From assembly GCF_024159085.1 (NCBI RefSeq), contig NZ_JAMZDE010000003.1:62001-126000 (forward strand): a stretch of 64,000 nucleotides of DNA, read 5' to 3'. The stretch is from Idiomarina rhizosphaerae (GTDB taxonomy: Bacteria > Pseudomonadota > Gammaproteobacteria > Enterobacterales > Alteromonadaceae). A program made the translations under genes and the position numbers. The notes beneath the pieces were generated by a model. The model did not search any database. It was not told the DNA's origin and was given only the letters and a program-made list of their open reading frames with translations. Shown one piece after another: positions 8,898 to 17,718 of this stretch. Position 1 is the first letter of the stretch; each line of letters opens with the position of its first letter.

Positions 8898-11800
8898 TTC
8901 TCTCGCCGCTTCCATTTCACTTTCCAGACGAGCCGCTTCATCTGCACGCGGTTTTGTAAAACGCGCTAACCACAGATAAAGCACCGGAGTCAGGTAAAGC
9001 GTAAACAGAGTTGCCAGGCCTAAGCCACCGAATACAACCCAGCCAATTGAGTTACGTGCTTCAGCGCCCGCACCAGAAGACAGAATAAGTGGCAGTCCAC
9101 CCAGAACCGTGGATACCAGTGTCATCATAATAGGCCGTAAACGTATCAATGAAGCTTCTTCTATCGCCTCCCTAACCTCGAGTCCCCGGTCCCGCAACTG
9201 GTCAGCAAACTCAACCAGCAATACAGAGTTTTTCGCCAGCAAACCAATCAGCATCACCAATCCAATTTGAGAATATATGTTCATGGAAGTGCCCGTCAGG
9301 AATAAGGCGTAAATAGCTGCGGCAATACCAAAAGGCACAGTCAGCATAACAACCACAGCACTGTTAAATGACTCAAACTGAGCAGCGAGTACTAGCAAGA
9401 CAATCAGGAACGCCAGAATATAAGTCATAGCAATTTCCTGCGAGGTGTCTTCAAATGTTGCGGCTTCCCCTAAAAAGACGAGTCCCATACTATCCGGCAA
9501 AACTTCTCCGGCTATAGTACGCAACTGGTCAACAACTTCTGACATAGTCTGATCGTTGGGCAACTGCACATCTACTTCTATCGCCCGCCGCTGTGCCTGA
9601 CGCTCAAGCTCTGCTGACACGCCCTCTTCAACAATTTCGGAAACGCTTGAAATAGGAACCAGCTCACCGCTACTGGACGATACATAAAGGTTCTGCATGT
9701 CCTGCGGCGACTGAATTAAATTATTACGGGTGCGCAGCATCACTGGAATTTGCTGGTCTCCTACGTTTAAGTCGGCTACGTCATCGCCGTTAATGGCAGC
9801 ACGTAAAGTTGCGGATATATCATTTAATGATACCCCCAGCTCCGCGGCACGACGACGGTCAATTTTAACCCTCAACTGCGGCTGCGTCGGTTGATAGGAC
9901 ACATTAATGTTACCCAAATCGGGCATACGTTCTTTAATAATGGCGGTAAATTCACGAGCAACCTTAAAGATCTCGTCATAATTTTCCCCGGTAATTGCCA
10001 TCTCCAGGCCGCCCCCCTGACCTCGCAAGTTCAGGCTATTGTCACCAAAGGCCTGTCCGGGTGCACCCGGAACCTGGCTTAACGGCTCCCGGATATTATT
10101 AATAATCTCCTGTTGGCTAATATCTCGTTCTTCCCAGGGTTTGAGGTTTGCTGTAATAAAAACCAGGTTCGGGTCCCATTGGCCCACCACCGTATAAATT
10201 GATTCAATATCGCCGCTTTCTTTGTACTCCAGCAAAATTTCTTCCAGTTTTCGTGCCTGGCGATCCATAAACTTCAGACCCACACCGTCAGGTCCACGCG
10301 AAAATACCCGAACCGCACCACGGTCTTCATTGGGCATAAGCTCGCTGTCAATTTCATTGTAAAGCAGCGCACCGCCGCCAGCAGATAACAAAGACAAAAC
10401 CACCACAACCCAGCTAAAATCCAGGGCTTTGTGCAACGTTCGTTTATAGAAGCGTTTAAAGGCATTGCCGATTCCTGCAAACCGATTATTCTGCCCGGCT
10501 GATTTAGGCAGACGAGCAGTAAAAGCTGGCACCAAAGACAAGGCAACAAAAGATGAAATAACCACAGCCGCGGCAAGCACCCCGCCAAACTCACGGAATA
10601 AACGCCCAGCGGTTGAAGGTAAAAACGCAATCGGCACAAACACTGCAACCAACACCGCCGTCGTTGCCACTACCGCAAAAAATACTTCGCGGGTGGCTAA
10701 TACGGCAGCAGCACGGCTACCAAGCCCCATGCTACGGCGTCGTTGAATATTCTCGGTAACCACAATGGCATCATCAACTATCAGACCTGTTGCCAACACC
10801 AAAGCCAGCAAGGTCAGAATATTAATGGAAAAGCCCATCAACCAAATAGCAGCAATAGCGCCGAACAACGCAACAGGAATAGAGAATGCCGGAATAATAG
10901 TCGCACGGAATGAACCAATGAATACCCACAAGGTTGCGACAACCAAAACAATGGTAATGGCAAGGGTCGTCACCACTTCAGCTACTGACTTGCGAATAAA
11001 TTGCGCATCGTCATTGGTAATACGCATTTCCATGTCAGGAAAACGCTCGCGCAGACGTTCAAGTACCGCTAATGCCTGATCAGAAATCTCAATAGTATTG
11101 GAACCAGCCTGGCGTATAACACCAAGACCAACAACCGGTTTGCCGTCCAGACGAACAAAGCTGTTCGCGTCTGCAGGCGCAAAATATGCTTGTGCAACAT
11201 CTCCAATACGGGTGTCACCACTAACGATAATATTCTCAACCTGATCCTCGGTAATCGCAGTGGCATCAGCTCTTACAATGAGTCGTTGATCAGTTGAACG
11301 CAAACTACCGGCGGGCACATCAAAAGGCGCTAAACGCAGGGCGTCAGCTACGTCCGTTACAGATAAGCCAAAGCTCACCAATTTAAGAGGGTCAAGGTCA
11401 ACGCGTAATACTCGTTCCCGGTCACCATTTAACCGGACATCCGCTACTCCGTTAATTGCCAGAAATTCAGGCGACAAATCGGTTTCCAGCCGGCGAGTCA
11501 GCTCTTCCTGAGTCAAACTGTCGCTGCTAACTGCAATATCCAGCACCGAGCGCGCATCGCTGTCAGCTTTTTGCACGTTAATTTGTTCGACGTCATCGGG
11601 TAATTCCCGACGTACCTGATTAACCGCCTCACGGACTTCCGCTGCCACCACGTCTAAGTCAACTCCGGGACGGAATTCAATTGAAATACGCGCGCTATTT
11701 TCTTCACTCGAAGACTGGATAGATTCCACACCGGAAACACGAGCTGCCGCACCTTCCAGAATACTGGTCACTTCTGCGTCCACCGTTTCCGGTGCGCCGC

Positions 11801-11993
11801 CCGGAAGCGTTGCACTAACGCCGACAACGGGCCGGTCGACATCCGGTAACTCCCGCACTTCTACGCCCATTAGCGCGGCCAAGCCTGCAATAGCGATAAG
11901 AACGTTTAATACGACAATCAGTACCGGACGGCGAATTGATACCGAAGGTAAATCGTTAGAATCCGGATGATTATTCAGTTGTTGATCTGACAT
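8886..11993 (-). CDS. RND-family efflux transporter, inner-membrane pump
   Basis: This 1035-residue protein is a resistance-nodulation-division pump of the AcrB/HAE1 type that exports drugs or other toxic compounds with proton antiport. It has an N-terminal membrane helix (VLIVVLNVLIAIAGLAAL), a large periplasmic porter loop and a multi-helix block with GLIVDDAIVVTENIQRR carrying the intramembrane acidic pair. After a second periplasmic loop comes a second helix block ending in FTLYLTPVLYLWLARF. The length agrees with the family. The ATG overlaps the stop of the upstream membrane-fusion-protein gene by one base (TAATG), indicating translational coupling. No outer-membrane factor gene is adjacent, so a TolC-like protein must be encoded elsewhere. 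The substrate is not predictable. Confidence 0.95.
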   Translation of the reverse strand: MSDQQLNNHPDSNDLPSVSIRRPVLIVVLNVLIAIAGLAALMGVEVRELPDVDRPVVGVSATLPGGAPETVDAEVTSILEGAAARVSGVESIQSSSEENSARISIEFRPGVDLDVVAAEVREAVNQVRRELPDDVEQINVQKADSDARSVLDIAVSSDSLTQEELTRRLETDLSPEFLAINGVADVRLNGDRERVLRVDLDPLKLVSFGLSVTDVADALRLAPFDVPAGSLRSTDQRLIVRADATAITEDQVENIIVSGDTRIGDVAQAYFAPADANSFVRLDGKPVVGLGVIRQAGSNTIEISDQALAVLERLRERFPDMEMRITNDDAQFIRKSVAEVVTTLAITIVLVVATLWVFIGSFRATIIPAFSIPVALFGAIAAIWLMGFSINILTLLALVLATGLIVDDAIVVTENIQRRRSMGLGSRAAAVLATREVFFAVVATTAVLVAVFVPIAFLPSTAGRLFREFGGVLAAAVVISSFVALSLVPAFTARLPKSAGQNNRFAGIGNAFKRFYKRTLHKALDFSWVVVVLSLLSAGGGALLYNEIDSELMPNEDRGAVRVFSRGPDGVGLKFMDRQARKLEEILLEYKESGDIESIYTVVGQWDPNLVFITANLKPWEERDISQQEIINNIREPLSQVPGAPGQAFGDNSLNLRGQGGGLEMAITGENYDEIFKVAREFTAIIKERMPDLGNINVSYQPTQPQLRVKIDRRRAAELGVSLNDISATLRAAINGDDVADLNVGDQQIPVMLRTRNNLIQSPQDMQNLYVSSSSGELVPISSVSEIVEEGVSAELERQAQRRAIEVDVQLPNDQTMSEVVDQLRTIAGEVLPDSMGLVFLGEAATFEDTSQEIAMTYILAFLIVLLVLAAQFESFNSAVVVMLTVPFGIAAAIYALFLTGTSMNIYSQIGLVMLIGLLAKNSVLLVEFADQLRDRGLEVREAIEEASLIRLRPIMMTLVSTVLGGLPLILSSGAGAEARNSIGWVVFGGLGLATLFTLYLTPVLYLWLARFTKPRADEAARLESEMEAARESGH

Positions 11994-13036
11994 TATTCAA
12001 CGGCCTCTTGCGTATCGAGCGTTGCCCGATCAAAAGTCACAGGCTGACCCTCACGCAAACTTTGTACCCCTTCAACTATCAGTAAATCATCGCGTTGAAT
12101 ATCGCCTGAAACTAATACCCGTCCTGCTAAGCGCTGCTCTATCTGGACATCAATACGGTGTGCTTTACCTTCTTCAACAACCCAGACAAAAGGGTTATTA
12201 ACGCCCCAGGATAAAGCCGCTTCAGGTACTGAAGCGAACTCTTCACCGGCAAGCTCTATAGCCGTTCTAAAACTCGTTCCCGGCAGGAAGTCGTCGCTGT
12301 CGTTACTAATTTTTGCACGAGCTCTGTACATACGACTGGTAGCGTTAATGCGTGAATCCAGCTCAACAATTTCAGCTGTCACCGGCGTACCAGAATAGCG
12401 CCAGGGCTCCACTTTTAGTTCTGCACCGTCCTGCAACAATGAGACCGCCGCTTCAGGAATACGAAAATCAATTAATAAAGTAGAGCGATCATCTAAGGTC
12501 GCAATTGCGGTTTCTTGATCAATGCGGTCACCAACTTCAACGTCAGTAATACCAATAATTCCGGTAAAAGGCGCACGGATAAAACGGTCTTCCAACTCAA
12601 TTTTGGCGTTTTCCAGTTCAACCCGGGCTAAATCTCTTAATAAAATAGCGTTGTCCAGCTCCGACTGAGGAACAGCTCCCTGCTCACGGCTCGAACGTAA
12701 ACGCTCTACCGTACGTTCTGCATCGCGCAGGTTAATTTGCGCTTGCTCTACGGCTACTTTCTGACGACGGGCATCTAATTCAACTAACAGTTCGCCTTTT
12801 TCAACTTTGTCGCCAGGCGTAAAGTTTACCGCAACCACTCTGTCACCAACGGCTGGGTAAATGGTAATGGAGCGCACAGCTTCAGCCGTACCAACTGCTT
12901 CTACCCGGTTACGTTCGCGTTCAAAGGTGACAGGCTCTGCAATCACCAGCGCTTCGCGTGATCCAAATTGTTGTGCCTGACTATCTGCACTTGGCAGTGA
13001 CAACAAAAGAACAAAGGAAATGAGTAAAAACTTCAT
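11993..13036 (-). CDS. RND efflux periplasmic adaptor (membrane fusion protein)
   Basis: This 347-residue protein joins the RND pump to an outer-membrane channel. It starts with a signal peptide (MKFLLISFVLLLSLPSADSQA) and has the split lipoyl/barrel-sandwich halves GDKVEKGELLVELDARR and FIRAPFTGIIGITDVEVGDR around a coiled-coil hairpin of about 60 residues. Beta-barrel and membrane-proximal domains follow. An in-frame ATG at 13072 would add 12 residues ahead of the signal peptide, so the start at 13036 is preferred. The gene is translationally coupled to the pump gene. An intrinsic terminator belonging to azurin lies only about 20 bp upstream of the start, so expression may depend on read-through or on a promoter overlapping the azurin 3' end. 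Confidence 0.93.
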   Translation of the reverse strand: MKFLLISFVLLLSLPSADSQAQQFGSREALVIAEPVTFERERNRVEAVGTAEAVRSITIYPAVGDRVVAVNFTPGDKVEKGELLVELDARRQKVAVEQAQINLRDAERTVERLRSSREQGAVPQSELDNAILLRDLARVELENAKIELEDRFIRAPFTGIIGITDVEVGDRIDQETAIATLDDRSTLLIDFRIPEAAVSLLQDGAELKVEPWRYSGTPVTAEIVELDSRINATSRMYRARAKISNDSDDFLPGTSFRTAIELAGEEFASVPEAALSWGVNNPFVWVVEEGKAHRIDVQIEQRLAGRVLVSGDIQRDDLLIVEGVQSLREGQPVTFDRATLDTQEAVE

Positions 13037-13054
13037 AACAGTCAAATGGCGCTC

Positions 13055-13083
13055 CAAAAAAACTGCAGCCACGGAGGCTGCAG
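13055..13083 (-). terminator. Intrinsic terminator of the azurin gene
   Basis: Read on the minus strand, the arms CTGCAGCC and GGCTGCAG form an 8-bp stem with a 5-nt loop followed by seven T residues. It lies about 40 bp past the azurin stop and immediately upstream of the efflux adaptor gene. Confidence 0.82.
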
Positions 13084-13123
13084 TTATTACTAGTCAATTT
13101 GCGGTTAAGCAGTATCGCGAAAA

Positions 13124-13573
13124 TTATTCTTTAATCGCAAAGCTACCTTGCATAATCGCTGAGTGGCCTGGGAAGGTGCAGAAGAATTTATAATCAGTGT
13201 CTGCACTCATACCTTCTGTTGAAAACGTCACTGACGTTTGTTCACCACCACCAACAACATCCGTTGCAGCAATTACGGCATCAGAATCTGGCACATAGTT
13301 GTTATCCATACCTGCTGACATACCTTGTTGTACAACAGACTGCATGTCGCCAGCTTCACTCAGTACCCAGTTATGACCCATAACTTTTTTATCCAGTTTA
13401 CCTGTGTGATGCAGGGTTACTGTTACTTCGTCACAGCTAGCTGGTACGGACATCTCTTTTGTATCAAATCTCATGTTGTCATTGCTATCTATGGAGAGTT
13501 CACATTCGTTCGCCTGCGCGGCGTTTGCGACAAACAGCATAGAACCCAGTAGTGCGGAAATTATGTAACGCAT
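13124..13573 (-). CDS. Azurin, periplasmic blue copper protein
   Basis: Azurin is a small periplasmic electron carrier with a type I copper site. From the chosen ATG the product is 149 residues with a signal peptide cut near ANAAQA-NE. The mature part begins ECELSIDSND and contains the copper ligands expected for azurin: His in VMGHNWVLS, then Cys and His in FFCTFPGHSAIMQG, with the axial Met in the same loop. A GAGG ribosome-binding site lies six bases before the ATG at 13573. The longer reading frame to 13633 lacks one and runs into the divergent metC-like promoter region. It has its own terminator and seems monocistronic. Confidence 0.95.
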   Translation of the reverse strand: MRYIISALLGSMLFVANAAQANECELSIDSNDNMRFDTKEMSVPASCDEVTVTLHHTGKLDKKVMGHNWVLSEAGDMQSVVQQGMSAGMDNNYVPDSDAVIAATDVVGGGEQTSVTFSTEGMSADTDYKFFCTFPGHSAIMQGSFAIKE

Positions 13574-13658
13574 TGCAATACCTCTTCGGTTAGTATGAAA
13601 TGATTCCTTTCTTATATACGTGATATCTCGCATTGAGATTACTTTAACGAGAATTTAT

Positions 13659-14810
13659 ATGACGAAACTTCCTTTTTCGCCGCAATCACTCCTTGCTCAG
13701 GGTGGTAGTCACTCTGACAACGAAAGTGGAGTAATTATCCCTCCAGTATACACATCAACAACTTATCTGCGTGATGACGACAATCAATATCGTAGCGGTC
13801 GGGTGTATTCAAGGGCTGACAATCCCACTTATCGCCCCGCGGAAAAGCTGTTGGCAGAGTTAGAAAATGCGGCAGATGCACGGCTGTTCGCCTCGGGCAT
13901 GGCCGCCGCTACCGCTGTTTTTCAGGCGTTAAAGCCCGGCGACTCGGTCATTGCTCCCAAAGTGATGTACTGGGCTTTGCGTAAATGGCTACAAACTTTC
14001 GGTGTCGATAGCGGACTGGATGTTCGGTTTGTGGATACCATAAATTTAAATGCATTACGCGACGCTATTGCTGAAAAAAAACCTACGCTTATTTGGCTGG
14101 AAACGCCGGGAAACCCTCTGTGGACAGTTACTGATATTGCCGCCGTAGCTGATATGGCTCGCAATTGCGGAGCTCTGCTCGCGGTAGACTCCACAGTAGC
14201 AACGCCCCTGCTGACCAAGCCGTTGGATCTTGGTGCCGATATTGTTATGCACTCCGCCACCAAATACCTAAACGGCCACTCCGATGTCATTTCAGGCGCA
14301 CTGGCTGCTCGTGAGGATAACGCATTCTGGCAGCGCTTAGTCGCCATTCGTGCTCAGTCCGGAGCCGTTCCGGGGCCACAGGACGCAGCACAACTCTTGC
14401 GCGGCATGCGCACGTTATTTTTAAGAGTACGGGAAAGTTGTCAAAGTGCATTATATATTGCAGAGCAACTAGAGCAGCACCCGCAGGTTAGTGAAGTATT
14501 GTATCCCGGCCTGAAAAGCTTTGCCGATCATGAAGTAGCCGTTAAGCAAATGCAGGGTGGCTTCGGCGGTATGCTGTCTATTCGTTTAGCCGGTGGCGAG
14601 AAAGCAGCGATTGCGGTTGCGGCTAAAACTCAGCTCTGGCACCGCGCTACGTCATTAGGTGGCGTAGAAAGCCTGATTGAGCATCGCGCCAGCATTGAAG
14701 GGCCGGACACACCGGTGCCGCTGGATTTATTACGTTTATCGGTAGGTATTGAAAACGCCGACGACCTGCTGAGCGATTTACAGCAAGCCATCGACTTAGC
14801 TCATACTTAA
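13659..14810 (+). CDS. metC: MetC-type PLP-dependent trans-sulfuration enzyme (cystathionine beta-lyase family)
   Basis: This 383-residue cytoplasmic enzyme belongs to the Cys/Met-metabolism PLP family. It shows the substrate/PLP region [20 protein letters not shown], the glycine-rich [10 protein letters not shown] and the Schiff-base lysine in [12 protein letters not shown] (Lys202). The C-terminal [13 protein letters not shown] and [13 protein letters not shown] blocks are typical. Cystathionine beta-lyase (methionine synthesis or sulfur amino-acid breakdown) is the best fit. Gamma-lyase or gamma-synthase activity in the same family cannot be excluded without phylogeny. The start at 13659 is preferred over 13620 because it matches family N-termini. 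Its 3' end overlaps the convergent malic enzyme gene by 4 bp. Confidence 0.82.
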   Translation: MTKLPFSPQSLLAQGGSHSDNESGVIIPPVYTSTTYLRDDDNQYRSGRVYSRADNPTYRPAEKLLAELENAADARLFASGMAAATAVFQALKPGDSVIAPKVMYWALRKWLQTFGVDSGLDVRFVDTINLNALRDAIAEKKPTLIWLETPGNPLWTVTDIAAVADMARNCGALLAVDSTVATPLLTKPLDLGADIVMHSATKYLNGHSDVISGALAAREDNAFWQRLVAIRAQSGAVPGPQDAAQLLRGMRTLFLRVRESCQSALYIAEQLEQHPQVSEVLYPGLKSFADHEVAVKQMQGGFGGMLSIRLAGGEKAAIAVAAKTQLWHRATSLGGVESLIEHRASIEGPDTPVPLDLLRLSVGIENADDLLSDLQQAIDLAHT

Positions 14811-16495
14811 ATGCTAACCCGTTTATAGAAACGGTATTCCGGTTTCCAGAAGTTGTTGTCGATGCGCTCTCGCAGCGTATCGTCATCAATTTCCAGTGCC
14901 AAACCTTCCTTCTGAGCCACTTTACCAACCGCAAAAGCAATGTCTTTACTTAACTGAGTTAAGTCGTTAAAGGCCGGCAACAAGGCCTCACCTTTACCAT
15001 TTGCGCTGGGCGACGCATTGGCCAGTGTCTTACTTGCCACACGCAGCATTTCATCACTAACCCGCTCAGATTTAACCGCCAGTACCCCAAGACCAATACC
15101 CGGGAAGATATAGCTGTTGTTGCACTGCGCTATTGGGTAAATACGGCCGTCATACTCTACTTCTCCAAACGGGCTGCCGGTTGCCACAATAGCCCGTCCC
15201 TCACTCCATTTAAGTACATCTGTAGGGTGCGCTTCTACATGTTTGGAAGGGTTGCTCAGTGGAAAAATAATGGGCCGTTCGACATTTTTTGCCATGGTCG
15301 AAACAACTTGCTCAGTAAAGAGCCCGGCCTGACCAGACACGCCAATTAAAATATCAGGCTCAGCACAATGCATAACGTCCAGCAGCGACGGATACTCACC
15401 ACTGTATTCCCAGGCGCTTAAATCGCTGGTTTTCTGTGCCAGAGCCTCCTGGAAGTCACGCAAACCGCCCATGGTATCCATAACCAAACCAAAGCGATCT
15501 ACCATGAAAATTTGTTTCTTCGCCTGTTCTTCGGTTAAGCCCTCGGCAGTCATCTGAATCATAATCTGTTCTGCAATACCACAGCCCGCAGAGCCGGCAC
15601 CAACAAACACTACTTTTTGTTCGCTAAGCTTTTTACCTTTTTGACGGCAGGCTGCCAGCAAGGTGCCCACAGTCACAGACGCGGTACCTTGAATGTCGTC
15701 ATTAAAGCAGCAAACTTCATCGCGATAACGACGCAACAACGGCATGGCATTAGGTTGAGCAAAGTCCTCAAACTGCAGCATCACGCCCGGCCAGCGTCTG
15801 GTCACCGCTTTTATAAATTTGTCGAGGAACTCATCATATTCGTCCTGTTCAATACGCTTATGGCGGGCTCCCATATACATGGGGTCTTTCAGGAGCTTTT
15901 CGTTATTGGTACCAACGTCCAGCATCACCGGCAGCGTATACGCCGGGCTAATGCCGCCGCAAGCGGTGTACAGCGACAGCTTCCCAATAGGAATACCCAT
16001 GCCACCAATACCCTGATCACCTAAGCCCAGAATGCGTTCACCGTCGGTAACAACAATGACCTTAACCTTCTGCTTCGTCGCATTGCGCAGAATATCGTCT
16101 ATCTGATCCCGTTCAGAATAGGAAATAAACAAACCGCGTGAGCTACGGTAAATGTCTGAGAACTTCTCACAGGCATCCCCCACAGTCGGGGTGTAGATAA
16201 TCGGCATCATCTCTTCCAGATGATCCGTTAATAAACGATAGAACAGGGTTTCGTTGTTGTCCTGAATAGCGCGCAGGTAAATATGCTTGTTAATGGGCGT
16301 TTCAAAGCTCCGGTACTGCATGTAAGCCCGTTCGGCCTGCTCTTCAATGCTCTCATAACGAGGCGGCAACAAACCCGTCAGGTTAAACGCGGCACGCTCT
16401 TCCTTGCTGAAGGCACTGCCCTTGTTCAGTAACGGGGTTTCCAACAAATTAGGGCCAGAATACGGAATATAAAGCGGACGCTGCGTCTGCGGCAT
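14807..16495 (-). CDS. maeA: NAD-dependent malic enzyme
   Basis: Malic enzyme oxidatively decarboxylates malate to pyruvate and CO2, here probably with NAD. The 562 residues match E. coli MaeA (565). Family landmarks are the N-terminal block [17 protein letters not shown], the malate-site [29 protein letters not shown] with the metal ligands, [19 protein letters not shown] and the nucleotide fold [16 protein letters not shown]. The C-terminus runs as far as the terminal [10 protein letters not shown]. Together with aceA and aceK in the same window it concerns C2/C4 carbon flow, although it is not linked to them. A 456-bp repeat-rich gap follows upstream. Confidence 0.95.
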   Translation of the reverse strand: MPQTQRPLYIPYSGPNLLETPLLNKGSAFSKEERAAFNLTGLLPPRYESIEEQAERAYMQYRSFETPINKHIYLRAIQDNNETLFYRLLTDHLEEMMPIIYTPTVGDACEKFSDIYRSSRGLFISYSERDQIDDILRNATKQKVKVIVVTDGERILGLGDQGIGGMGIPIGKLSLYTACGGISPAYTLPVMLDVGTNNEKLLKDPMYMGARHKRIEQDEYDEFLDKFIKAVTRRWPGVMLQFEDFAQPNAMPLLRRYRDEVCCFNDDIQGTASVTVGTLLAACRQKGKKLSEQKVVFVGAGSAGCGIAEQIMIQMTAEGLTEEQAKKQIFMVDRFGLVMDTMGGLRDFQEALAQKTSDLSAWEYSGEYPSLLDVMHCAEPDILIGVSGQAGLFTEQVVSTMAKNVERPIIFPLSNPSKHVEAHPTDVLKWSEGRAIVATGSPFGEVEYDGRIYPIAQCNNSYIFPGIGLGVLAVKSERVSDEMLRVASKTLANASPSANGKGEALLPAFNDLTQLSKDIAFAVGKVAQKEGLALEIDDDTLRERIDNNFWKPEYRFYKRVSI

Positions 16496-16565
16496 AACTA
16501 CAAACTCCTGAAAGCAAAAGTAATACGAATATCATAACATCAACGCCACACCGGTTGCTATTGGG

Positions 16566-16589
16566 GTAGCCTGACATTTATGTCAGGTG
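16566..16589. repeat. Half copy of the 56-bp GTAGCC repeat family
   Basis: A single 24-bp left hairpin (CCTGACAT TT ATGTCAGG flanked by GTAG and TG) with no matching right half. It is the first copy met in the window and sits in the gap between maeA and murI. Confidence 0.8.
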
Positions 16590-16605
16590 GGGTGTCGAGG
16601 AAAAC

Positions 16606-16733
16606 GCGAGTGCTGAGGTTAGCAGTGGGACTTTGGAAGACGCCCGTGAATACATCCCTGTAGGGCTTGAGCAGCGCCATCCATGGCGCTGCACACATAC
16701 AAAGCCCCACCGCTAACCTTTTAGCGCACTCGC
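16606..16733. repeat. Cloverleaf-like inverted repeat A
   Basis: An imperfect outer stem pairs 16606-16635 with 16700-16733 (shared blocks GCGAGTGC, GGTTAGC, GTGGG and CTTTG). It encloses a small hairpin (CCCTGTAGGG) and a perfect 9-bp hairpin at 16671-16692 (GCAGCGCCA / TGGCGCTGC with loop TCCA). The reverse complement of its interior aligns with repeat B downstream (CCATGGATGGC, then TCAAGC, then a second GGATG hairpin), so A and B are members of one family in opposite orientation. No coding function is evident. Confidence 0.75.
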
Positions 16734-16817
16734 TATCCCACATTTTCATCTGGCACAAATACCTTAGATCGGAAGTTAATCCCAGGGACAGGCTTTGGTG
16801 GCAAAAGGCGATAAAGG

Positions 16818-16915
16818 AAAGAACTCGTGGCTTGAGGAGTGTCGAAGGCCATGGATGGCCTTCGTCAAGCGTTCATGGATGAACTTGTAGCGTCTCCTCA
16901 AGCCACGAGTTCTTT
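16818..16915. repeat. Cloverleaf-like inverted repeat B with perfect 22-bp arms
   Basis: The outer arms 16818-16839 and 16894-16915 are perfect reverse complements over 22 bp, with the left arm beginning AAAGAACTCGTGGCTTGAGG. Inside lie two further perfect hairpins: 16843-16864 (CGAAGGCCAT / ATGGCCTTCG, loop GG) and 16871-16884 (GTTCAT / ATGAAC, loop GG). The predicted fold is a three-way-junction cloverleaf. Together with repeat A it fills most of the 456-bp maeA-murI gap. Confidence 0.85.
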
Positions 16916-16951
16916 TCTCAGCCGAATTGCCGGCAAAGCGTGTTCCCGAGA

Positions 16952-17698
16952 CTACAGCTTCAGGCCCCAGCGGGTGGCGGTGCGTTTAACGGCTTCGACG
17001 TTTTCGGTGGCTATGATGTGCAGTGGCGTGGTGTCAAACTGGGCGCTTAAGTCCAGGTGTTGTTTCAGCCAGGCCAGCATGGCTTCGCCGGAATGGATGG
17101 TTTTGGCACCGTTAAAATACGCAGAAATGCTCTCGGCAATCAATGGGAAATGGGTACAACCCAGCAGCACCACATCGGGCTTTTCAAGCTTGCTGAAATA
17201 ATGCTTAAAGGTTTCCTGCAGTATCGGCCCGTCGTAGAGCTCTTCTTCGACAATAGGCACAAACAACGGCGTGGCCATAGCGTTTACCTGGTTGTAACCT
17301 AAAGCCTGTATCTGCTGCTGATAAGCACCGGAGTTTATCGTCGATCGGGTGGCTATAACTAACACCCGGGCGCTGGTATCAATGCCCTGCAGTTGTTCCA
17401 ACGCCATGACACCGGGTTCCAGCACGCCGTACACCGGTTTATTAGAGAACTTCTGCATTTGCTCAAGTGCAGTCACACTCACAGTGTTACAGGCCACTAC
17501 CAGACAATCCACATCGGCGCCGTTAAAAAACTCTACCGCTTCCAGCGCATAACGCGTAACAGTATTGCTGTCCTTGCTACCGTATGGCACGCGAGCGGTG
17601 TCTCCGTAATACAGCAGTTCGCTGAAACAACCACTTTGTTGCAGCGAGCGAGCCACGGTTAAACCACCGACACCGCTATCAAAAACTCCGACTTTCAT
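16952..17698 (-). CDS. murI: Glutamate racemase
   Basis: MurI converts L- to D-glutamate for peptidoglycan synthesis. The 248-residue protein begins with the family signature MKVGVFDSGVGGLTVARSL. It carries the two catalytic cysteines in VVACNTVS (near residue 73) and LLGCTHFP (near residue 182), and the YGDTARVPYGSK block. It is slightly shorter than E. coli MurI (285), which has an N-terminal extension used for activation by a cell-wall precursor; that extension is absent here. It lies downstream of copA on the same strand with about 20 bp between, and may be co-transcribed with it. Confidence 0.95.
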   Translation of the reverse strand: MKVGVFDSGVGGLTVARSLQQSGCFSELLYYGDTARVPYGSKDSNTVTRYALEAVEFFNGADVDCLVVACNTVSVTALEQMQKFSNKPVYGVLEPGVMALEQLQGIDTSARVLVIATRSTINSGAYQQQIQALGYNQVNAMATPLFVPIVEEELYDGPILQETFKHYFSKLEKPDVVLLGCTHFPLIAESISAYFNGAKTIHSGEAMLAWLKQHLDLSAQFDTTPLHIIATENVEAVKRTATRWGLKL

Positions 17699-17718
17699 GT
17701 CCGTTTATTCCTTGCAGT

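Noticed and set aside
16667-16882. 71-residue plus-strand frame in the maeA-murI gap
   Set aside because: It spans both cloverleaf repeats, has no ribosome-binding site and its sequence is explained by the palindromes.
16606-16915. Large inverted repeats considered as integron attC sites
   Set aside because: The GGTTAGC/GCTAACC blocks are only superficially similar to attC core sites, there is no integrase or cassette array, and the fold has two internal hairpins instead of the attC layout.
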